Assembly (NCBI GenBank): GCA_016703105.1
Contig: JADJCS010000014.1
Location: 1-64,000, forward strand
Reading direction: 5' to 3'
DNA: 64,000 bases
Source: Flavobacteriales bacterium
Lineage (GTDB): Bacteria > Bacteroidota > Bacteroidia > Flavobacteriales_F > PHOS-HE28
Below are positions 43,803 to 53,247 of the stretch, piece after piece (the first letter of the stretch is position 1; each line of letters begins with the position of its first letter). The notes under the pieces are model-generated. The model worked only from the letters and a program-made list of their open reading frames with translations. It had not been told where the DNA came from and did not search any database. The position numbers and the translations under genes are program-made.

Positions 43803-43994
43803 TTACTCGGTTGCAGTGCCACTAACTACCACGCGCCCCTTGTAATAGAGGTCTTCGCCCACTTTGTAGGCGCGGTGGCGCAGATGGATCTCCCCGGTGT
43901 TCGGGTCCTTGCTCACGGTAGGCAAACCGGCTCCCTGGTGGGTGCGGCGCTTCATAGTGCGGGTTTTCGAGTGTCGGCGCTTCGGATTTGGCAT
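43803..43994 (-). CDS. rpmF: 50S ribosomal protein L32
   Basis: A 63-residue basic protein beginning MPNPKRRHSKTRTMKRRTHQ, the conserved L32 N-terminus. It lacks the four zinc-binding cysteines of the classical C+ form, so it is a zinc-independent type. It lies between the DUF177 gene and plsX, the standard bacterial arrangement. Confidence 0.96.
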   Translation of the reverse strand: MPNPKRRHSKTRTMKRRTHQGAGLPTVSKDPNTGEIHLRHRAYKVGEDLYYKGRVVVSGTATE

Positions 43995-44014
43995 CGGCTT
44001 GCGGATTTACGCGG

Positions 44015-44533
44015 TCAGCGTTGAGCTCTGAGAGCATTGAGGGCGGCCCAACGTGGGTCGGTCCCCGTGTTCGGATCTTGTTGTTGTTGTCGGGCCAGCA
44101 AGGCGTCCACGATCGGGTCGCATTGGCCTGCAGGGTGTACGCGGCGGATCGGCAGGGCTAGCCGGATGCACTCGTAGAACGAATGGCTGAGATTGATGGC
44201 ATGATCGTCCGGATCCAAGCCGATCACCTGGTCGTCCCCTTCGAAGTTCTGCCGCCCGTTCATATGGAAGACCTCGCGCAGATGACCATCGACCGGGTAG
44301 TCGAGCGGCGCATTGCAATGGTCGCACAGCACGTCCACCGTGCCCGTGATCCGGATGTCGGCCACGAGCATGCTCGGGTTCTTGTCCAACTGCACCATCG
44401 CTTGTGCCTTACCACCCTCCAATTCCTCATCGGCCGCGGCCTTGAAGAAGGCGTTGTCCAAGTCGAACTGGAAGGCATGCAAGCCGTTGTTCAGTCCGGT
44501 GAAGTGGATGGTGTGGTCCTGGAGCGCGTCCAT
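44015..44533 (-). CDS. DUF177 (YceD-like) protein
   Basis: A 172-residue protein of the DUF177/YceD family, almost always upstream of rpmF and in some lineages linked to 23S rRNA accumulation. The pair of cysteines in VDVLCDHCNAPLDYPVDG is typical, as is the acidic LDPDDHAINLSHSFYECIRL region. ATG 44533 is chosen because a promoter-like box lies 28 bases upstream and the longer frame has no homology. It probably heads the operon through rpmF, plsX, fabH, accB and accC. Confidence 0.88.
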   Translation of the reverse strand: MDALQDHTIHFTGLNNGLHAFQFDLDNAFFKAAADEELEGGKAQAMVQLDKNPSMLVADIRITGTVDVLCDHCNAPLDYPVDGHLREVFHMNGRQNFEGDDQVIGLDPDDHAINLSHSFYECIRLALPIRRVHPAGQCDPIVDALLARQQQQDPNTGTDPRWAALNALRAQR

Positions 44534-44561
44534 GGCAGGCGATCCTTGCGGAAACGAACGG

Positions 44562-44569
44562 CAAATGTA
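44562..44569 (-). promoter_or_regulatory. Probable -7 promoter box of the DUF177-rpmF-plsX-fabH operon
   Basis: TACATTTG on the minus strand matches the Bacteroidota TAnnTTTG box exactly, 28 bases before the DUF177 start. No convincing TTG was found at the -33 distance. Confidence 0.45.
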
Positions 44570-44618
44570 GCGGATCGCACGGATCCCACAGGCCATGGAT
44601 AACTCCTTGGAAATCCGG

Positions 44619-46028
44619 TCAGAAAAGATGCTTGGCCGCACGCAGTAGCACCTCCTCGGCGAAGGGTGCGGCCATGAGCTGGGCCCCGAAGGGAAGGCCT
44701 GCGGTATCTGTACCGAGCGGTACGCTAATGGCCGGCACGCCAGCCAGGTTAGCCTGCACCGTGAAGATGTCCTGTAGGTACATGGCGATCGGATCCTCGC
44801 TGAGCGCTCCGCGCTCAAAGGCCGTCATTGGGCTCGTGGGGAGCAGGATCAGGTCGTGATCGCTCAGCGTGCGCAACGTGGCCTCGCGGATCAGCCGCCG
44901 CACGCGTTGGGCCTGGCCGTAGTAGGCGTCGTAGTAGCCGGCGCTCAATACGAACGTGCCGAGAAGAATGCGCCGTTGCACCTCGGGACCGAAACCTTCG
45001 CTCCGGCTGAAGCGGTAGGTCTCTTCCACTCCCTTAGCCCTGGCACTTCGATGCCCGTAGTGGATGCCATCGAAGCGGGCCAAGTTGCTGCTGGCCTCCG
45101 CCGTGGCGATGATATAGTAGGTGGGCACCTGGTGGTCGAGCATGGGCAGATCGGCCGGTTCCACCGTATGCCCCCCCTTCTTCAGGCGGTCCACCAATGC
45201 GGTCATGGCTTCCCGCACGGCGGGTGCCACGCCGGGCCGTTCCACGCACTCCTTGTAGTAGGCGATCCGCAACTTGCCGGGATGGTCGAGCGCGATCGGT
45301 GGGGCTGGCCGCTGGCTCGTAGTGCTATCGTGCCGGTCCGGACCCGCGATGGCGTTATACACGGCCGTCGCATCATCCACAGAGTGGGCGAACGGGCCGA
45401 TCTGATCGAAGCTGCTGGCGAACGCGATCAACCCGTAGCGGCTTACGCGACCGTACGTCGGCTTGAAGCCCACCGTTCCGGTGAACGATGCGGGCTGGCG
45501 GATGCTCCCTCCGGTATCACTTCCCAAGGCGGCATGCACGATGCCCGCAGCCACACTCGCTGCCGCCCCCCCACTGGAACCGCCCGGCACACGCGAGGGG
45601 TCCAAGGGATTCAGCACCGGGCCATAGGCGCTGTTCTCATTGCTACTGCCCATCGCGAACTCATCGCAGTTGGTCCGGCCCAAGATCACCGCATCGGCGG
45701 CTAGGAGCCGCTCCACCACTGTGGAACTGTAGAGGCTCGTGAACCCTTCCAAGATGCGGCTCGAAGCCCCTACGCGATGGTCCTTGTAGCAGATATTGTC
45801 CTTGATGCTCAGCACCAACCCGGCCAACGGACCGGCATCACCGCCCTTCATTCGGGCATCGACGTGAGCCGCTTGGGCCAATGCACTTTCGTCGAAAAGT
45901 TCGAGGAACGCGTTCAGGTCCTGCTTGCTGCGCGCGTCCGCAAGGGCCCGTTCGGTCAACGCGGTGATCGAAGTACTGGCCGAGGTAAGAAGGTCCTTAG
46001 CCTCACGAAAGGTCCGTGGGGTATTCAT
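44619..46028 (-). CDS. gatA: Glutamyl-tRNA(Gln)/aspartyl-tRNA(Asn) amidotransferase subunit A
   Basis: An amidase-signature enzyme of 469 residues that supplies ammonia from glutamine to GatB for tRNA-dependent Gln/Asn formation. The Ser-cisSer-Lys triad is K76 (VLSIKDNICY), S151 (VPGGSSGGAAASVA) and S175 (GSDTGGSIRQPAS). Length is typical. gatB and gatC are not in the window. tatA lies 22 bases upstream on the same strand. Confidence 0.95.
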   Translation of the reverse strand: MNTPRTFREAKDLLTSASTSITALTERALADARSKQDLNAFLELFDESALAQAAHVDARMKGGDAGPLAGLVLSIKDNICYKDHRVGASSRILEGFTSLYSSTVVERLLAADAVILGRTNCDEFAMGSSNENSAYGPVLNPLDPSRVPGGSSGGAAASVAAGIVHAALGSDTGGSIRQPASFTGTVGFKPTYGRVSRYGLIAFASSFDQIGPFAHSVDDATAVYNAIAGPDRHDSTTSQRPAPPIALDHPGKLRIAYYKECVERPGVAPAVREAMTALVDRLKKGGHTVEPADLPMLDHQVPTYYIIATAEASSNLARFDGIHYGHRSARAKGVEETYRFSRSEGFGPEVQRRILLGTFVLSAGYYDAYYGQAQRVRRLIREATLRTLSDHDLILLPTSPMTAFERGALSEDPIAMYLQDIFTVQANLAGVPAISVPLGTDTAGLPFGAQLMAAPFAEEVLLRAAKHLF

Positions 46029-46049
46029 TGGCGCCTTGGGGCCGAGCGA

Positions 46050-46211
46050 TCAGGGTTTCTCTTCCGAGGAAGGCTCGCCTTTCTGCGCGTCCTTGAACTC
46101 CCGCATGCCCTTGCCCAGGCCGCGCATGAGCTCGGGGATCTTCTTACCGCCCCACAACAACAGAATGGCGAGGATGATGAGGATGATCTCCGTAACACCG
46201 AGCTTGCCCAT
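46050..46211 (-). CDS. tatA: Sec-independent protein translocase TatA/TatE
   Basis: A small gene of 53 residues. MGKLGVTEIILIILAILLLW is a single N-terminal membrane helix, followed by GGKKIPELMRGLGKGMREFK, the amphipathic helix with the FG/GGxKxPE hinge of TatA, and a short acidic tail (EPSSEEKP). TatA multimers form the pore of the twin-arginine export system. A TACATTCG box (46258-46265, one mismatch from TAnnTTTG) lies 47 bases upstream. It sits between the M23 gene and gatA. Confidence 0.92.
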   Translation of the reverse strand: MGKLGVTEIILIILAILLLWGGKKIPELMRGLGKGMREFKDAQKGEPSSEEKP

Positions 46212-46286
46212 GGTGGAAGGCTTGCCGGACCGATGGTGCGAAGACCGGAAGCCGCTGCGAATGTAGTCCGATCGCTGTACGGGCCG

Positions 46287-47491
46287 TTACGGCTGGGCCA
46301 GCCAGGGCCCCGGATCCACCTTGATCAAACCTTCGGCGGTCACCTTCCAGATCTCCACATGCGCGGTACTCGTGTTCTCCTCGCTGAGCACCACGCCCAC
46401 CTTCTGCTTGGTCTCCACTTTCTGGCCCTTGGTCACGCTCACCTCACGCAAATTGCTGTAGACGGTGCGGTACGCTCCGTGGGTCACGATCACGGCTTTG
46501 CCAGCGCCGGGGATCACGATCACGCTGCTCACCTCGCCGCGGAAGAGAGAGCGTACCGCAGCGCCTTTTTCCGTGGTGATGTCCACGCCGTTGTTCTCGA
46601 TCGTGATGCCCTTGAGCACCGGGTGTGGCTGTTTGCCGAAACGTGCGGTGATCACCCCCTTCTCCACCGGCCAGGGCAGCTTGCCCTTGTTCTTTTCGAA
46701 GTCCGCGTTCAACTCGCGTGCCTCAGGCGTCAATGACAGCCCGCCCGTCTTGCCGCCGCTCGCCTTCTGCTGCGCCTTGATCTCCGCTTCGATCGCTTTG
46801 CGGATGGCTTGGTCGAGATCGGTGCGCTGGCGTTCCTGCTTGCGCTGGGTCTCCTTCAGGCGGCTCTCTTCTTTCTTCAGTGTCCCCAAGGCCGCTTGTT
46901 GTCCATCGCGGTCCTTGTCCAGCCGCGCGCGTTCCTGTTGTTGCGCGCTGAGCAGGGTGGTCTTCTCTTCCCGACGACGTTTCTGTTCGTCGATCTTCGC
47001 TTGGAGGGAGACCTGGGTCGCAACGATCTGGTCCGCTTGCTGTCTGCGGTGCTCGGCCAGTTGGTCCAGATAGCGGCCGCGCTTGTAGGCTTGGGCGAAG
47101 CTCTCGGCGGCGAAGAGGTAACTGAGTCGATCGTAGGAGCTGCGGTTGCGATAGGCGTACTGGAGCATTCGTCCGTATTCTTCCTTGAGCTGCACCAGGT
47201 CGTCGCTGAGCGCGCGCACCACCGCCTCGTCCTCGGCGATGCGCTGTTCCACTTGGTGGACCTCACCACCCAGTGTGGCGATCAACTCCTGCCGGGCACG
47301 CAGTTGTTCGTTCAGGAGGACCAACTGCTTCTGGGTGCTTTTCTGCTCCCGTTGCGCCTGCTCGAGAAGTGTGTTGGTGGTGCGGATCTGCTTGTCCAGG
47401 GCATCCCGCTTCTTCTCCAACGCCTTGCGGTCCTGCGCAGGACCGGGAAGGATCATCAGCAGCGTCAAAGCGATAGCGCCAGCGCGCTCAC
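46287..47491 (-). CDS. EnvC-like coiled-coil protein with degenerate LytM/M23 domain (probable frameshift in signal peptide)
   Basis: A long coiled coil (about residues 25-270, repeats of Glu/Gln/Arg/Lys such as KKRDALDKQIRTTNTLLEQA) is followed by a C-terminal M23 domain (WPVEKGVITARFGKQPHPVL). Zinc ligands are missing: the first His is Asn (ENNGVDITT) and the HxH motif is TAHVEIW. This is the pattern of non-catalytic EnvC/NlpD-type amidase activators, so the role is probably control of peptidoglycan hydrolysis. A GTG at 47491 overlapping the DUF4292 stop starts VSALALSL, and one extra T at 47467-47469 would join it to TLLMILPGPAQDRK, a complete signal peptide; as written the start is unclear. 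Confidence 0.8.
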
Positions 47492-48390
47492 TCCATCGGA
47501 ACGAACTTCTCGGGGACCTTGAACGGCAGGTTGAGCGGACCGGTGGTCTCGACACGATGCAATTGAAGGGTGCCGGAAGCATGGCGGGCGGGGTCGGACA
47601 AAGAAAGCGAGATGCGGTGGGGTAGCGGTGGCCGATCCTCGCCTCCGATGTCCTCATAACGCACATCGGCATGTTGATCGTGTACCAGATCGCTCACCCG
47701 CACCCGTACCACGCGGAAACTGTCCGGTTCGATCCAGTAGCGCAGCACCACGGCCTCGCGCACCTCGGCCCGGCGCAAAGTGCGCTCCAGGCGTCGTTCG
47801 GGCATGTCCCGATCCCCGGCGAGCGTGTCTTCGGGGAGGAGATCCTCCGCAGCGCGGATGAAGCGGCGTTTCTCTTTGCTCGTGAGAACGTACAAGCCTT
47901 CCTCACGGTCCACCCGGTATTTCTCCAAGGGGTCTAATCCGATGGCACGGCCGAGCAAGGCGTCCTGGAACAAGGCCAGGTCCGGGTCCATTCCGAAGCG
48001 TGCCCGTGCGCTATCGCGCCCTGCGAGGAAGTAAGTATCGTGCAACCGGTCCATGAACTTCGTCGAATCGGTAGTGATCAGCGCCCGCGCGGCTTCAATA
48101 CCTAGTGCAGGCACGATACTCAGCCAAAGTGCACTGTCCTGGACGGAGCGAATGATGCCCTTGAAGGAGCGATCGCCTTCCGGCAGTTTCAGGTCGACAT
48201 CGACCTTGGCGGCATAGTAGCGCACTGGGACCGGTTCTGCTGCCACCGCGCGTTCCAGCACTTTCTCCCAGGAACGGAGAGGAAGGACGCGATCTGTTTG
48301 GATGACGCTTTGGAGGGGATGGCATGCCGATGAGGCGAGAACCAAGCCGACCAGCAGCACAACTGCCCCGTTATGGGTTCGCTGCGCCAT
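47488..48390 (-). CDS. DUF4292 lipoprotein
   Basis: A 300-residue lipoprotein: signal peptide MAQRTHNGAVVLLVGLVLAS ending in lipobox SSAC. The body matches the DUF4292 family of Bacteroidota outer-membrane-associated proteins, with YYAAKVDVDLKLPEGDRSFK, a SALWLSIVPALGIEAARALI segment and a C-terminal FKVPEKFVPME, which looks like a LolA/LppX-type fold. It lies between the TPR lipoprotein and the EnvC-like gene, a conserved neighbourhood in the phylum. Function is unproven; envelope biogenesis is inferred from context. Confidence 0.85.
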   Translation of the reverse strand: MAQRTHNGAVVLLVGLVLASSACHPLQSVIQTDRVLPLRSWEKVLERAVAAEPVPVRYYAAKVDVDLKLPEGDRSFKGIIRSVQDSALWLSIVPALGIEAARALITTDSTKFMDRLHDTYFLAGRDSARARFGMDPDLALFQDALLGRAIGLDPLEKYRVDREEGLYVLTSKEKRRFIRAAEDLLPEDTLAGDRDMPERRLERTLRRAEVREAVVLRYWIEPDSFRVVRVRVSDLVHDQHADVRYEDIGGEDRPPLPHRISLSLSDPARHASGTLQLHRVETTGPLNLPFKVPEKFVPME

Positions 48391-48399
48391 GGCACGGGA

Positions 48400-50175
48400 T
48401 CAAGGAACGGGCTTGCCTTCGGACACCTTGCGGTCGATCTGATCGCCGGCACCGCCCAACTGCTGCGCTTTGCGCCATTGCTCCACCGCACCGGCTTGAT
48501 CACCGAGCGCGTAAAGGATGTCGCCGTAGTGTTCCACCACTTCGCCACTGGTGTTGCCACCGCTGGCCAGCGCTTTTTCCGCCCAGGTCCGCGCATCCGC
48601 ATGCTTCCCCATCCTATAGAGCACCCACGCATAAGTGTCCTCGAACGATGTCTGGCCCGGGGCGAGTTGGTTCGAGAGGGCGCTCATCTCTTTGGCACGT
48701 TCGAGTTTCTCGCCGCGCACACTGAGGTAGTAGGCGAAGTTGTTCAGTGTGGTCGCGTTCTTCGGGTCCAATTTCAGGGCTTGTTCAAAGGCCTCGTCGC
48801 TCTTGTCGAACCGCTGGGCCACGTTGTAGGCATCGCCCAAACTGGTCCAGAACTGCGCGAGCAAGGGGTCATTGTCCACCACCAGGTCGCGTCCGGTCAC
48901 CAAAGCCTCGATGGCTTGCTCGTGTTCCTTCAACTGTGAGCAGGCAATGCCTTGGAACAGGAATAGCTCCGGGCTGGTGGGAAATAGTTCGATCGCAGCG
49001 GTAGCATCCGTCTTCAGCCCGGGATAGTCGTTCGCTTGGAGGTCGAGTTGCAGCACCTGCATCCAGATCGGGTACTTGTCCTTTTCGTGCTCCAACGCCT
49101 TGCGGAACGCATCGCGCGCCTCGGAGGTGCGGCCATCGCGCATGAGGAAATCGCCACGAATGCTTGGTGGCTTACCGCTGTCCGGGTGTGTCCTTTCCAG
49201 GACGTCGATCAAGGTGTAGCATCGATGAAGCAGTGCTTTTTGATCTTCCGCGGCGATGCCCTGTCCGCTGGTCATCTCGAAGAAACCGAGCAACACCTGC
49301 ATCTTGGGATCCACGTCCAGATCGGGGTCCGCGAACGCTAGGCCAAGTTGTTCGAACGCCGGATCCATCTCGTTCTTGGCGTAGTGGTGTTCGGCCAAGG
49401 CGAGCCGCGTCATGCTGTCGTCCGGGTCTTTCGCCAATACGCGCTGGTAGAGCGCCAGGGCTTCTTCACCGCGTCCCATCTCGTCGTAGAGTTCGGCCAG
49501 CATGCCGAGGTAGCTCACGTTCTCCGGATCGTCCTTCAGCGCCTGCTGTAGCACTTGCTCGGCCTTCTCCAATTCGCCGCTGTTGGCCAGCATGCCGTAC
49601 TCCTGCATCACCACTTCTTCGGTGTTCCCCAATTGTTGGCGCAACACCTCGAACTCCTTTCGGGCATCGTCGGTGCGGCCTGCCACGGCCAGGGTATGCG
49701 CCAGTTGGAAGCGCACCTCGTGCCGCTCGGGCCAGCGTTCCAATATGTCCCGATAGACCTGCGCCGCCTCCGCGGACTGGCCGTATTGGCCATAGAGGTC
49801 GGCGAGCAGGAAGTAGTACCAGATGTTGTCCTTGTCAAGGTTGCGCGCTTGCTTGGCGAGCGGAAGGGCCTCGGCCGGCCGCTGCTGCATGTGCAACAGC
49901 TTGGCCAGTTCGAACATGGCCGCGTGATTGACCGGGTCCATCTTCAGGCACTGATCGTAGAGCGCCGAGGCTTTGCCGTATTCGCCTTTCAATCGCGCCT
50001 GCGTAGCGTCCATGAAGACGCGCATCACCTGGGCCCGCTTGTCGCTGGCCTGCACATGATCGCCGGGTTCGGAAAGTGCCCGTTCCGTAGGCTTGTCCGC
50101 CACCGGGCGCGCACCACCACAGCCCATGATCAACGCGGCGAGCAGCGGAAGGAGAGCGGGGCGGAGAGGGAGCAT
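48400..50175 (-). CDS. Tetratricopeptide-repeat lipoprotein
   Basis: A 591-residue protein with a lipoprotein signal (MLPLRPALLPLLAALIMGCG) and about ten TPR units, e.g. KASALYDQCLKMDPVNHAAM, AQVYRDILERWPERHEVRFQ and AFEQALKLDPKNATTLNNFA. The final AYYLSVRGEKLERAKEMSAL and VEHYGDILYALGDQAGAVEQ repeats are the best preserved. ATG 50175 is chosen because it gives the lipobox; the frame is open farther upstream without homology. TPR proteins act as scaffolds; partners are unknown. It lies directly upstream of the DUF4292 gene and 13 bases after the nucleotidyltransferase gene. Confidence 0.85.
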   Translation of the reverse strand: MLPLRPALLPLLAALIMGCGGARPVADKPTERALSEPGDHVQASDKRAQVMRVFMDATQARLKGEYGKASALYDQCLKMDPVNHAAMFELAKLLHMQQRPAEALPLAKQARNLDKDNIWYYFLLADLYGQYGQSAEAAQVYRDILERWPERHEVRFQLAHTLAVAGRTDDARKEFEVLRQQLGNTEEVVMQEYGMLANSGELEKAEQVLQQALKDDPENVSYLGMLAELYDEMGRGEEALALYQRVLAKDPDDSMTRLALAEHHYAKNEMDPAFEQLGLAFADPDLDVDPKMQVLLGFFEMTSGQGIAAEDQKALLHRCYTLIDVLERTHPDSGKPPSIRGDFLMRDGRTSEARDAFRKALEHEKDKYPIWMQVLQLDLQANDYPGLKTDATAAIELFPTSPELFLFQGIACSQLKEHEQAIEALVTGRDLVVDNDPLLAQFWTSLGDAYNVAQRFDKSDEAFEQALKLDPKNATTLNNFAYYLSVRGEKLERAKEMSALSNQLAPGQTSFEDTYAWVLYRMGKHADARTWAEKALASGGNTSGEVVEHYGDILYALGDQAGAVEQWRKAQQLGGAGDQIDRKVSEGKPVP

Positions 50176-50188
50176 CAGAGGGTGGGGA

Positions 50189-51196
50189 TCAGACCACGGT
50201 GCTGTGGTCGCCCACGCTAAGGTCGGCAGCGTGGCCGTGGTACACAACGCTTTCACCGAGCATACAGTTGTCCAGCACGGCATCTTGTACACGTACATCC
50301 CCCCGAAGGATCGAATTACGCACCACACTGCCCGTCACGGTGCTTCCTTTCTCGATGCTCACATTGGGGCCCACCACGCTGTTGGTCAGGGTGACCTCGT
50401 CCCCGATGAAGCAGGGCTCGATCACCACGCTGTTCTCCTTCTTCAGCCTCGGGCTGATCAACGATTTGTCGCCTTTCAGGAAGCCGAGCACCTTGGTGTT
50501 AGTGTCCACCATGGCGTTCTTGTTGCCGCAGTCCATCCACACATCTACGCTGCCGGCCTTGAAGCGCGCACCCTTGCGCTTCATGTTCTCCATGGCGTTG
50601 GTGAGCTGGTATTCGCCCTTGTCCTTGATATCGTTGTCGATGAGGAACTGCATCTCCTTGCGGAGGTATTCCCCATCGGCGAAGTAGTAGATGCCGATGA
50701 TGGCCAGATCGCTCACGAAGGTCTGCGGCTTCTCCACGAACTCCGTGATGATGCCCTTATCGTCCAGCTTCACCACACCGAAAGGTTTGGGGTCCTCCAC
50801 CTTGTTCACCCAGATCACGCCGTCGCAGTCCTTGTCCAATTTCAGTTGGGCGCGGAAGAGCGTATCAGCGAAGGCCACGATAACACGGCCGTTCAAAGCC
50901 GGTTCAGCACAAAGGATGGCATGGGCGGTCCCCAATGCTTCCTTTTGGTAGTGGATGGTGCCCTTCGACCCGATGGCTTTCGCGATGCCCACCAGTTGTT
51001 CTTCCACCTTCTCGCCGAAGGAAGGGTGTACGATGTAGGCAACTTCCTCCACAGGTTCCCCGGCCACGGCGGCAAGGTCCTCCACAAGACGTTGGACGAT
51101 GGGTTTGCCCGCGATCGGGAGGAGGGGCTTGGCGGTGGTGTGGGTATGCGGACGCATCCGTTTGCCCATACCCGCCATCGGTACGATGATCTTCAT
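50189..51196 (-). CDS. Sugar-phosphate nucleotidyltransferase
   Basis: A 335-residue protein with the nucleotidyltransferase start MKIIVPMAGMGKRMRPHTHT, then AKPLLPIAGKP (GxGxR and Lys signature), an AFADTLFRA metal region and VEKPQTFVSDLAIIGIYYF. The C-terminal 90 residues are a left-handed beta-helix of hexapeptide repeats (VVGPNVSIEKGSTVTGSVVR and following). It belongs with glucose-1-phosphate thymidylyltransferase / mannose-1-phosphate guanylyltransferase-like enzymes that make NDP-sugars for surface polysaccharide; the exact sugar cannot be read. It lies 14 bases after dut and upstream of the TPR gene. Confidence 0.88.
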   Translation of the reverse strand: MKIIVPMAGMGKRMRPHTHTTAKPLLPIAGKPIVQRLVEDLAAVAGEPVEEVAYIVHPSFGEKVEEQLVGIAKAIGSKGTIHYQKEALGTAHAILCAEPALNGRVIVAFADTLFRAQLKLDKDCDGVIWVNKVEDPKPFGVVKLDDKGIITEFVEKPQTFVSDLAIIGIYYFADGEYLRKEMQFLIDNDIKDKGEYQLTNAMENMKRKGARFKAGSVDVWMDCGNKNAMVDTNTKVLGFLKGDKSLISPRLKKENSVVIEPCFIGDEVTLTNSVVGPNVSIEKGSTVTGSVVRNSILRGDVRVQDAVLDNCMLGESVVYHGHAADLSVGDHSTVV

Positions 51197-51210
51197 GCCG
51201 GTCAGTTCGC

Positions 51211-51648
51211 TCAGCGGGTGCCGGTGTGGCCGAAGCCACCCACCCCGCGTTCCGAGGCGCGAAGGTCCGCAGTTTCCTCTAATGTGATGCGCACGTACCG
51301 TGCCACCACCATTTGCGCGATCCGTTCCCCGTCCTTCACCACGAAGGGCTCCTGCCCCAGATTGATCAGCAGCACGCCCACCTCACCGCGGTAATCCGCA
51401 TCGATCGTGCCCGGCGCGTTGAGCACCGTGACCCCGTGTTTGAAGGCCAGCCCACTGCGCGGACGCACCTGCGCCTCGGTACCCTCGGGCAGCTCCAGAA
51501 AAAGCCCGGTGGGGATCAACGCCCGTTGGCCCGGGGCCAGAGTGATCTCGGCCTCCAGGTTCGCGCGAAGGTCCAGGCCGGCACTGTGTTCGGTGCCGTA
51601 GTGCGGCAAGGGGTGCTTGCCCCTGTTCGTGATGCGGACAGGGAGCAT
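51211..51648 (-). CDS. dut: dUTP diphosphatase
   Basis: A trimeric dUTPase that hydrolyses dUTP to dUMP and pyrophosphate. The five motifs are present: HSAGLDLRAN, PRSGLAFKHG, GTIDADYRGEV, DGERIAQMVV and the C-terminal RASERGVGGFGHTGT P-loop-like tail. ATG 51648 (MLPVRITNRG) matches the family start. An ATG at 51666 (MTSRSEM) is also in frame, but a GACCTTTG box (51674-51681, one mismatch from TAnnTTTG) leaves no room for a leader before it. Confidence 0.95.
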   Translation of the reverse strand: MLPVRITNRGKHPLPHYGTEHSAGLDLRANLEAEITLAPGQRALIPTGLFLELPEGTEAQVRPRSGLAFKHGVTVLNAPGTIDADYRGEVGVLLINLGQEPFVVKDGERIAQMVVARYVRITLEETADLRASERGVGGFGHTGTR

Positions 51649-51740
51649 TTCGGATCTGCTGGTCATCTGTTCACAAAGGTCAGTCGAAGAGGTGATAGCT
51701 GAACGGCGCAAGCGGCTAGCTTCGTCCGAAACGATTTTCC

Positions 51741-53234
51741 ATGGCTATCCCCGGGCTGCGACGATCGTGCTTTGTAGGGGCCCTGCTGGCCTCCGCACCA
51801 TTGTCCGCCCAATGGGTCGACTGGCAGAACCAGTACCCCTATACCGGTCATAGGGTGTATTCGCACACGATGCATCGCACCAGCGACGGGAATTATTTGT
51901 TGTGCGGAAGCATCCATGGGGCTTGGACCCAGGGAAGCGGAACCCCCTTCGAGGATTGGGCGATCGCCACCTACCTGGTGAAGATCCAGCCAAGCGGCGA
52001 TACGCTTTGGACGCAGCGCATCGACTCCATCAAGCCAGGGAGCATCACCCATGTGGTCGACCTGATCGATGGGAACACGCTGATCGCAGGAACGGCCCAA
52101 TCTTCATACACCTATTGCGGGATGGGCGTGTCCGCCTTGCCCATGGCGCAGTTGTTCGCCTTGAAGATCGATCAGTCCGGTAATACGTTGTGGTGGCATC
52201 AATACGACCAGCCCTGCGCACGCACGCTCGCGGATGCCTGGGAGACCGCCAACCAGGAGATCCACCTCCTGGCGATGAACACGCAGCAGCCGAACATCCA
52301 GATCGGCTATACGCCACCGACCTGGTTCGAAGACTACACGTTGACCAGCACCGGCAACACCGTAAGCATCGAAGATCAGCCGATGGGAACGTATTACTAT
52401 GACAACATCGGTTGCGCAGCGCTCACCTCGGGGCGCCATGTGTTCTCCTCCGTGCTTGATACCGTGGGCCAGAATAACATGGAGTTGTACCTCATCCGGT
52501 TCACGGGGGACGGCGACCAGGGGAACATGGTGCTTTTGTCGGATACGCTGCGCAAAAACACGCGGCGCATCATCACCACTTTGGATAACGGCTTGCTGAT
52601 GCTCGCCAACTACGACTACACCTCCTCCCGGATCCTGCGCACCGACACGAACGGCACCATCGTTTGGGATCGGATCTACAACCAGAAGATGATGGACGTC
52701 GTAGCCCTGCCGGACAGCACCTACCTCACCGTCGGGACCGTGGGCACCTTCCAATCGCCAGACAAGCAACAGCTGTGCGTGACCTTGCTTTCCTCGGCCG
52801 GCGACAGCCTATGGTCACGGCTTCATGGTGATTCGCTCTACGATATGGGATCGAGCGTTCTGCTTACGCCCACGGGTTATGTGGCCTACGGAACGAAAGA
52901 TTGCTTCTCCGGCTCCGTGCCGCCGAAATTGTTCATCCCGGCGGATACGCTCGGCTTCTTCACGCAGATCGATCACAGTAACGCGCGTGCTTCCCAACTG
53001 GAGATCTATCCGAACCCCGCCACGGAAGGGATCAACGTTCGTTCCCCCACCGATCACGTGCTGCGCGATGACTTGCTGGTGCTTGATCCGGTAGGACGGA
53101 TCGTACGGCGTATCCGCGTGCGATCAGGATCGACACAGTGGATCGAAGTGCAGGATCTGAGCGCGGGCCACTACACACTCGTCGCGACCACGGATGCGGG
53201 CAGAAGTGCCGCGCATTTCGTCGTCGAGCACTAG
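51741..53234 (+). CDS. Secreted protein with T9SS type A sorting domain
   Basis: A 497-residue exported protein with signal peptide MAIPGLRRSCFVGALLASAP (cleavage near LSAQ). The body repeats a beta-propeller-like pattern (DGNYLLCGSIHGAW, TLIAGTAQSSYTYCGMG, NGLLMLANYDYTSSRILRTD, PDSTYLTVGTVGTF), typical of Bacteroidota secreted proteins with no known activity. The C-terminus, QLEIYPNPATEGINVRSPTD to HYTLVATTDAG, is a T9SS type A sorting domain. It is alone on the plus strand, converging on the flippase gene. Confidence 0.85.
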   Translation: MAIPGLRRSCFVGALLASAPLSAQWVDWQNQYPYTGHRVYSHTMHRTSDGNYLLCGSIHGAWTQGSGTPFEDWAIATYLVKIQPSGDTLWTQRIDSIKPGSITHVVDLIDGNTLIAGTAQSSYTYCGMGVSALPMAQLFALKIDQSGNTLWWHQYDQPCARTLADAWETANQEIHLLAMNTQQPNIQIGYTPPTWFEDYTLTSTGNTVSIEDQPMGTYYYDNIGCAALTSGRHVFSSVLDTVGQNNMELYLIRFTGDGDQGNMVLLSDTLRKNTRRIITTLDNGLLMLANYDYTSSRILRTDTNGTIVWDRIYNQKMMDVVALPDSTYLTVGTVGTFQSPDKQQLCVTLLSSAGDSLWSRLHGDSLYDMGSSVLLTPTGYVAYGTKDCFSGSVPPKLFIPADTLGFFTQIDHSNARASQLEIYPNPATEGINVRSPTDHVLRDDLLVLDPVGRIVRRIRVRSGSTQWIEVQDLSAGHYTLVATTDAGRSAAHFVVEH

Positions 53235-53247
53235 ACACTCGGTTCAA

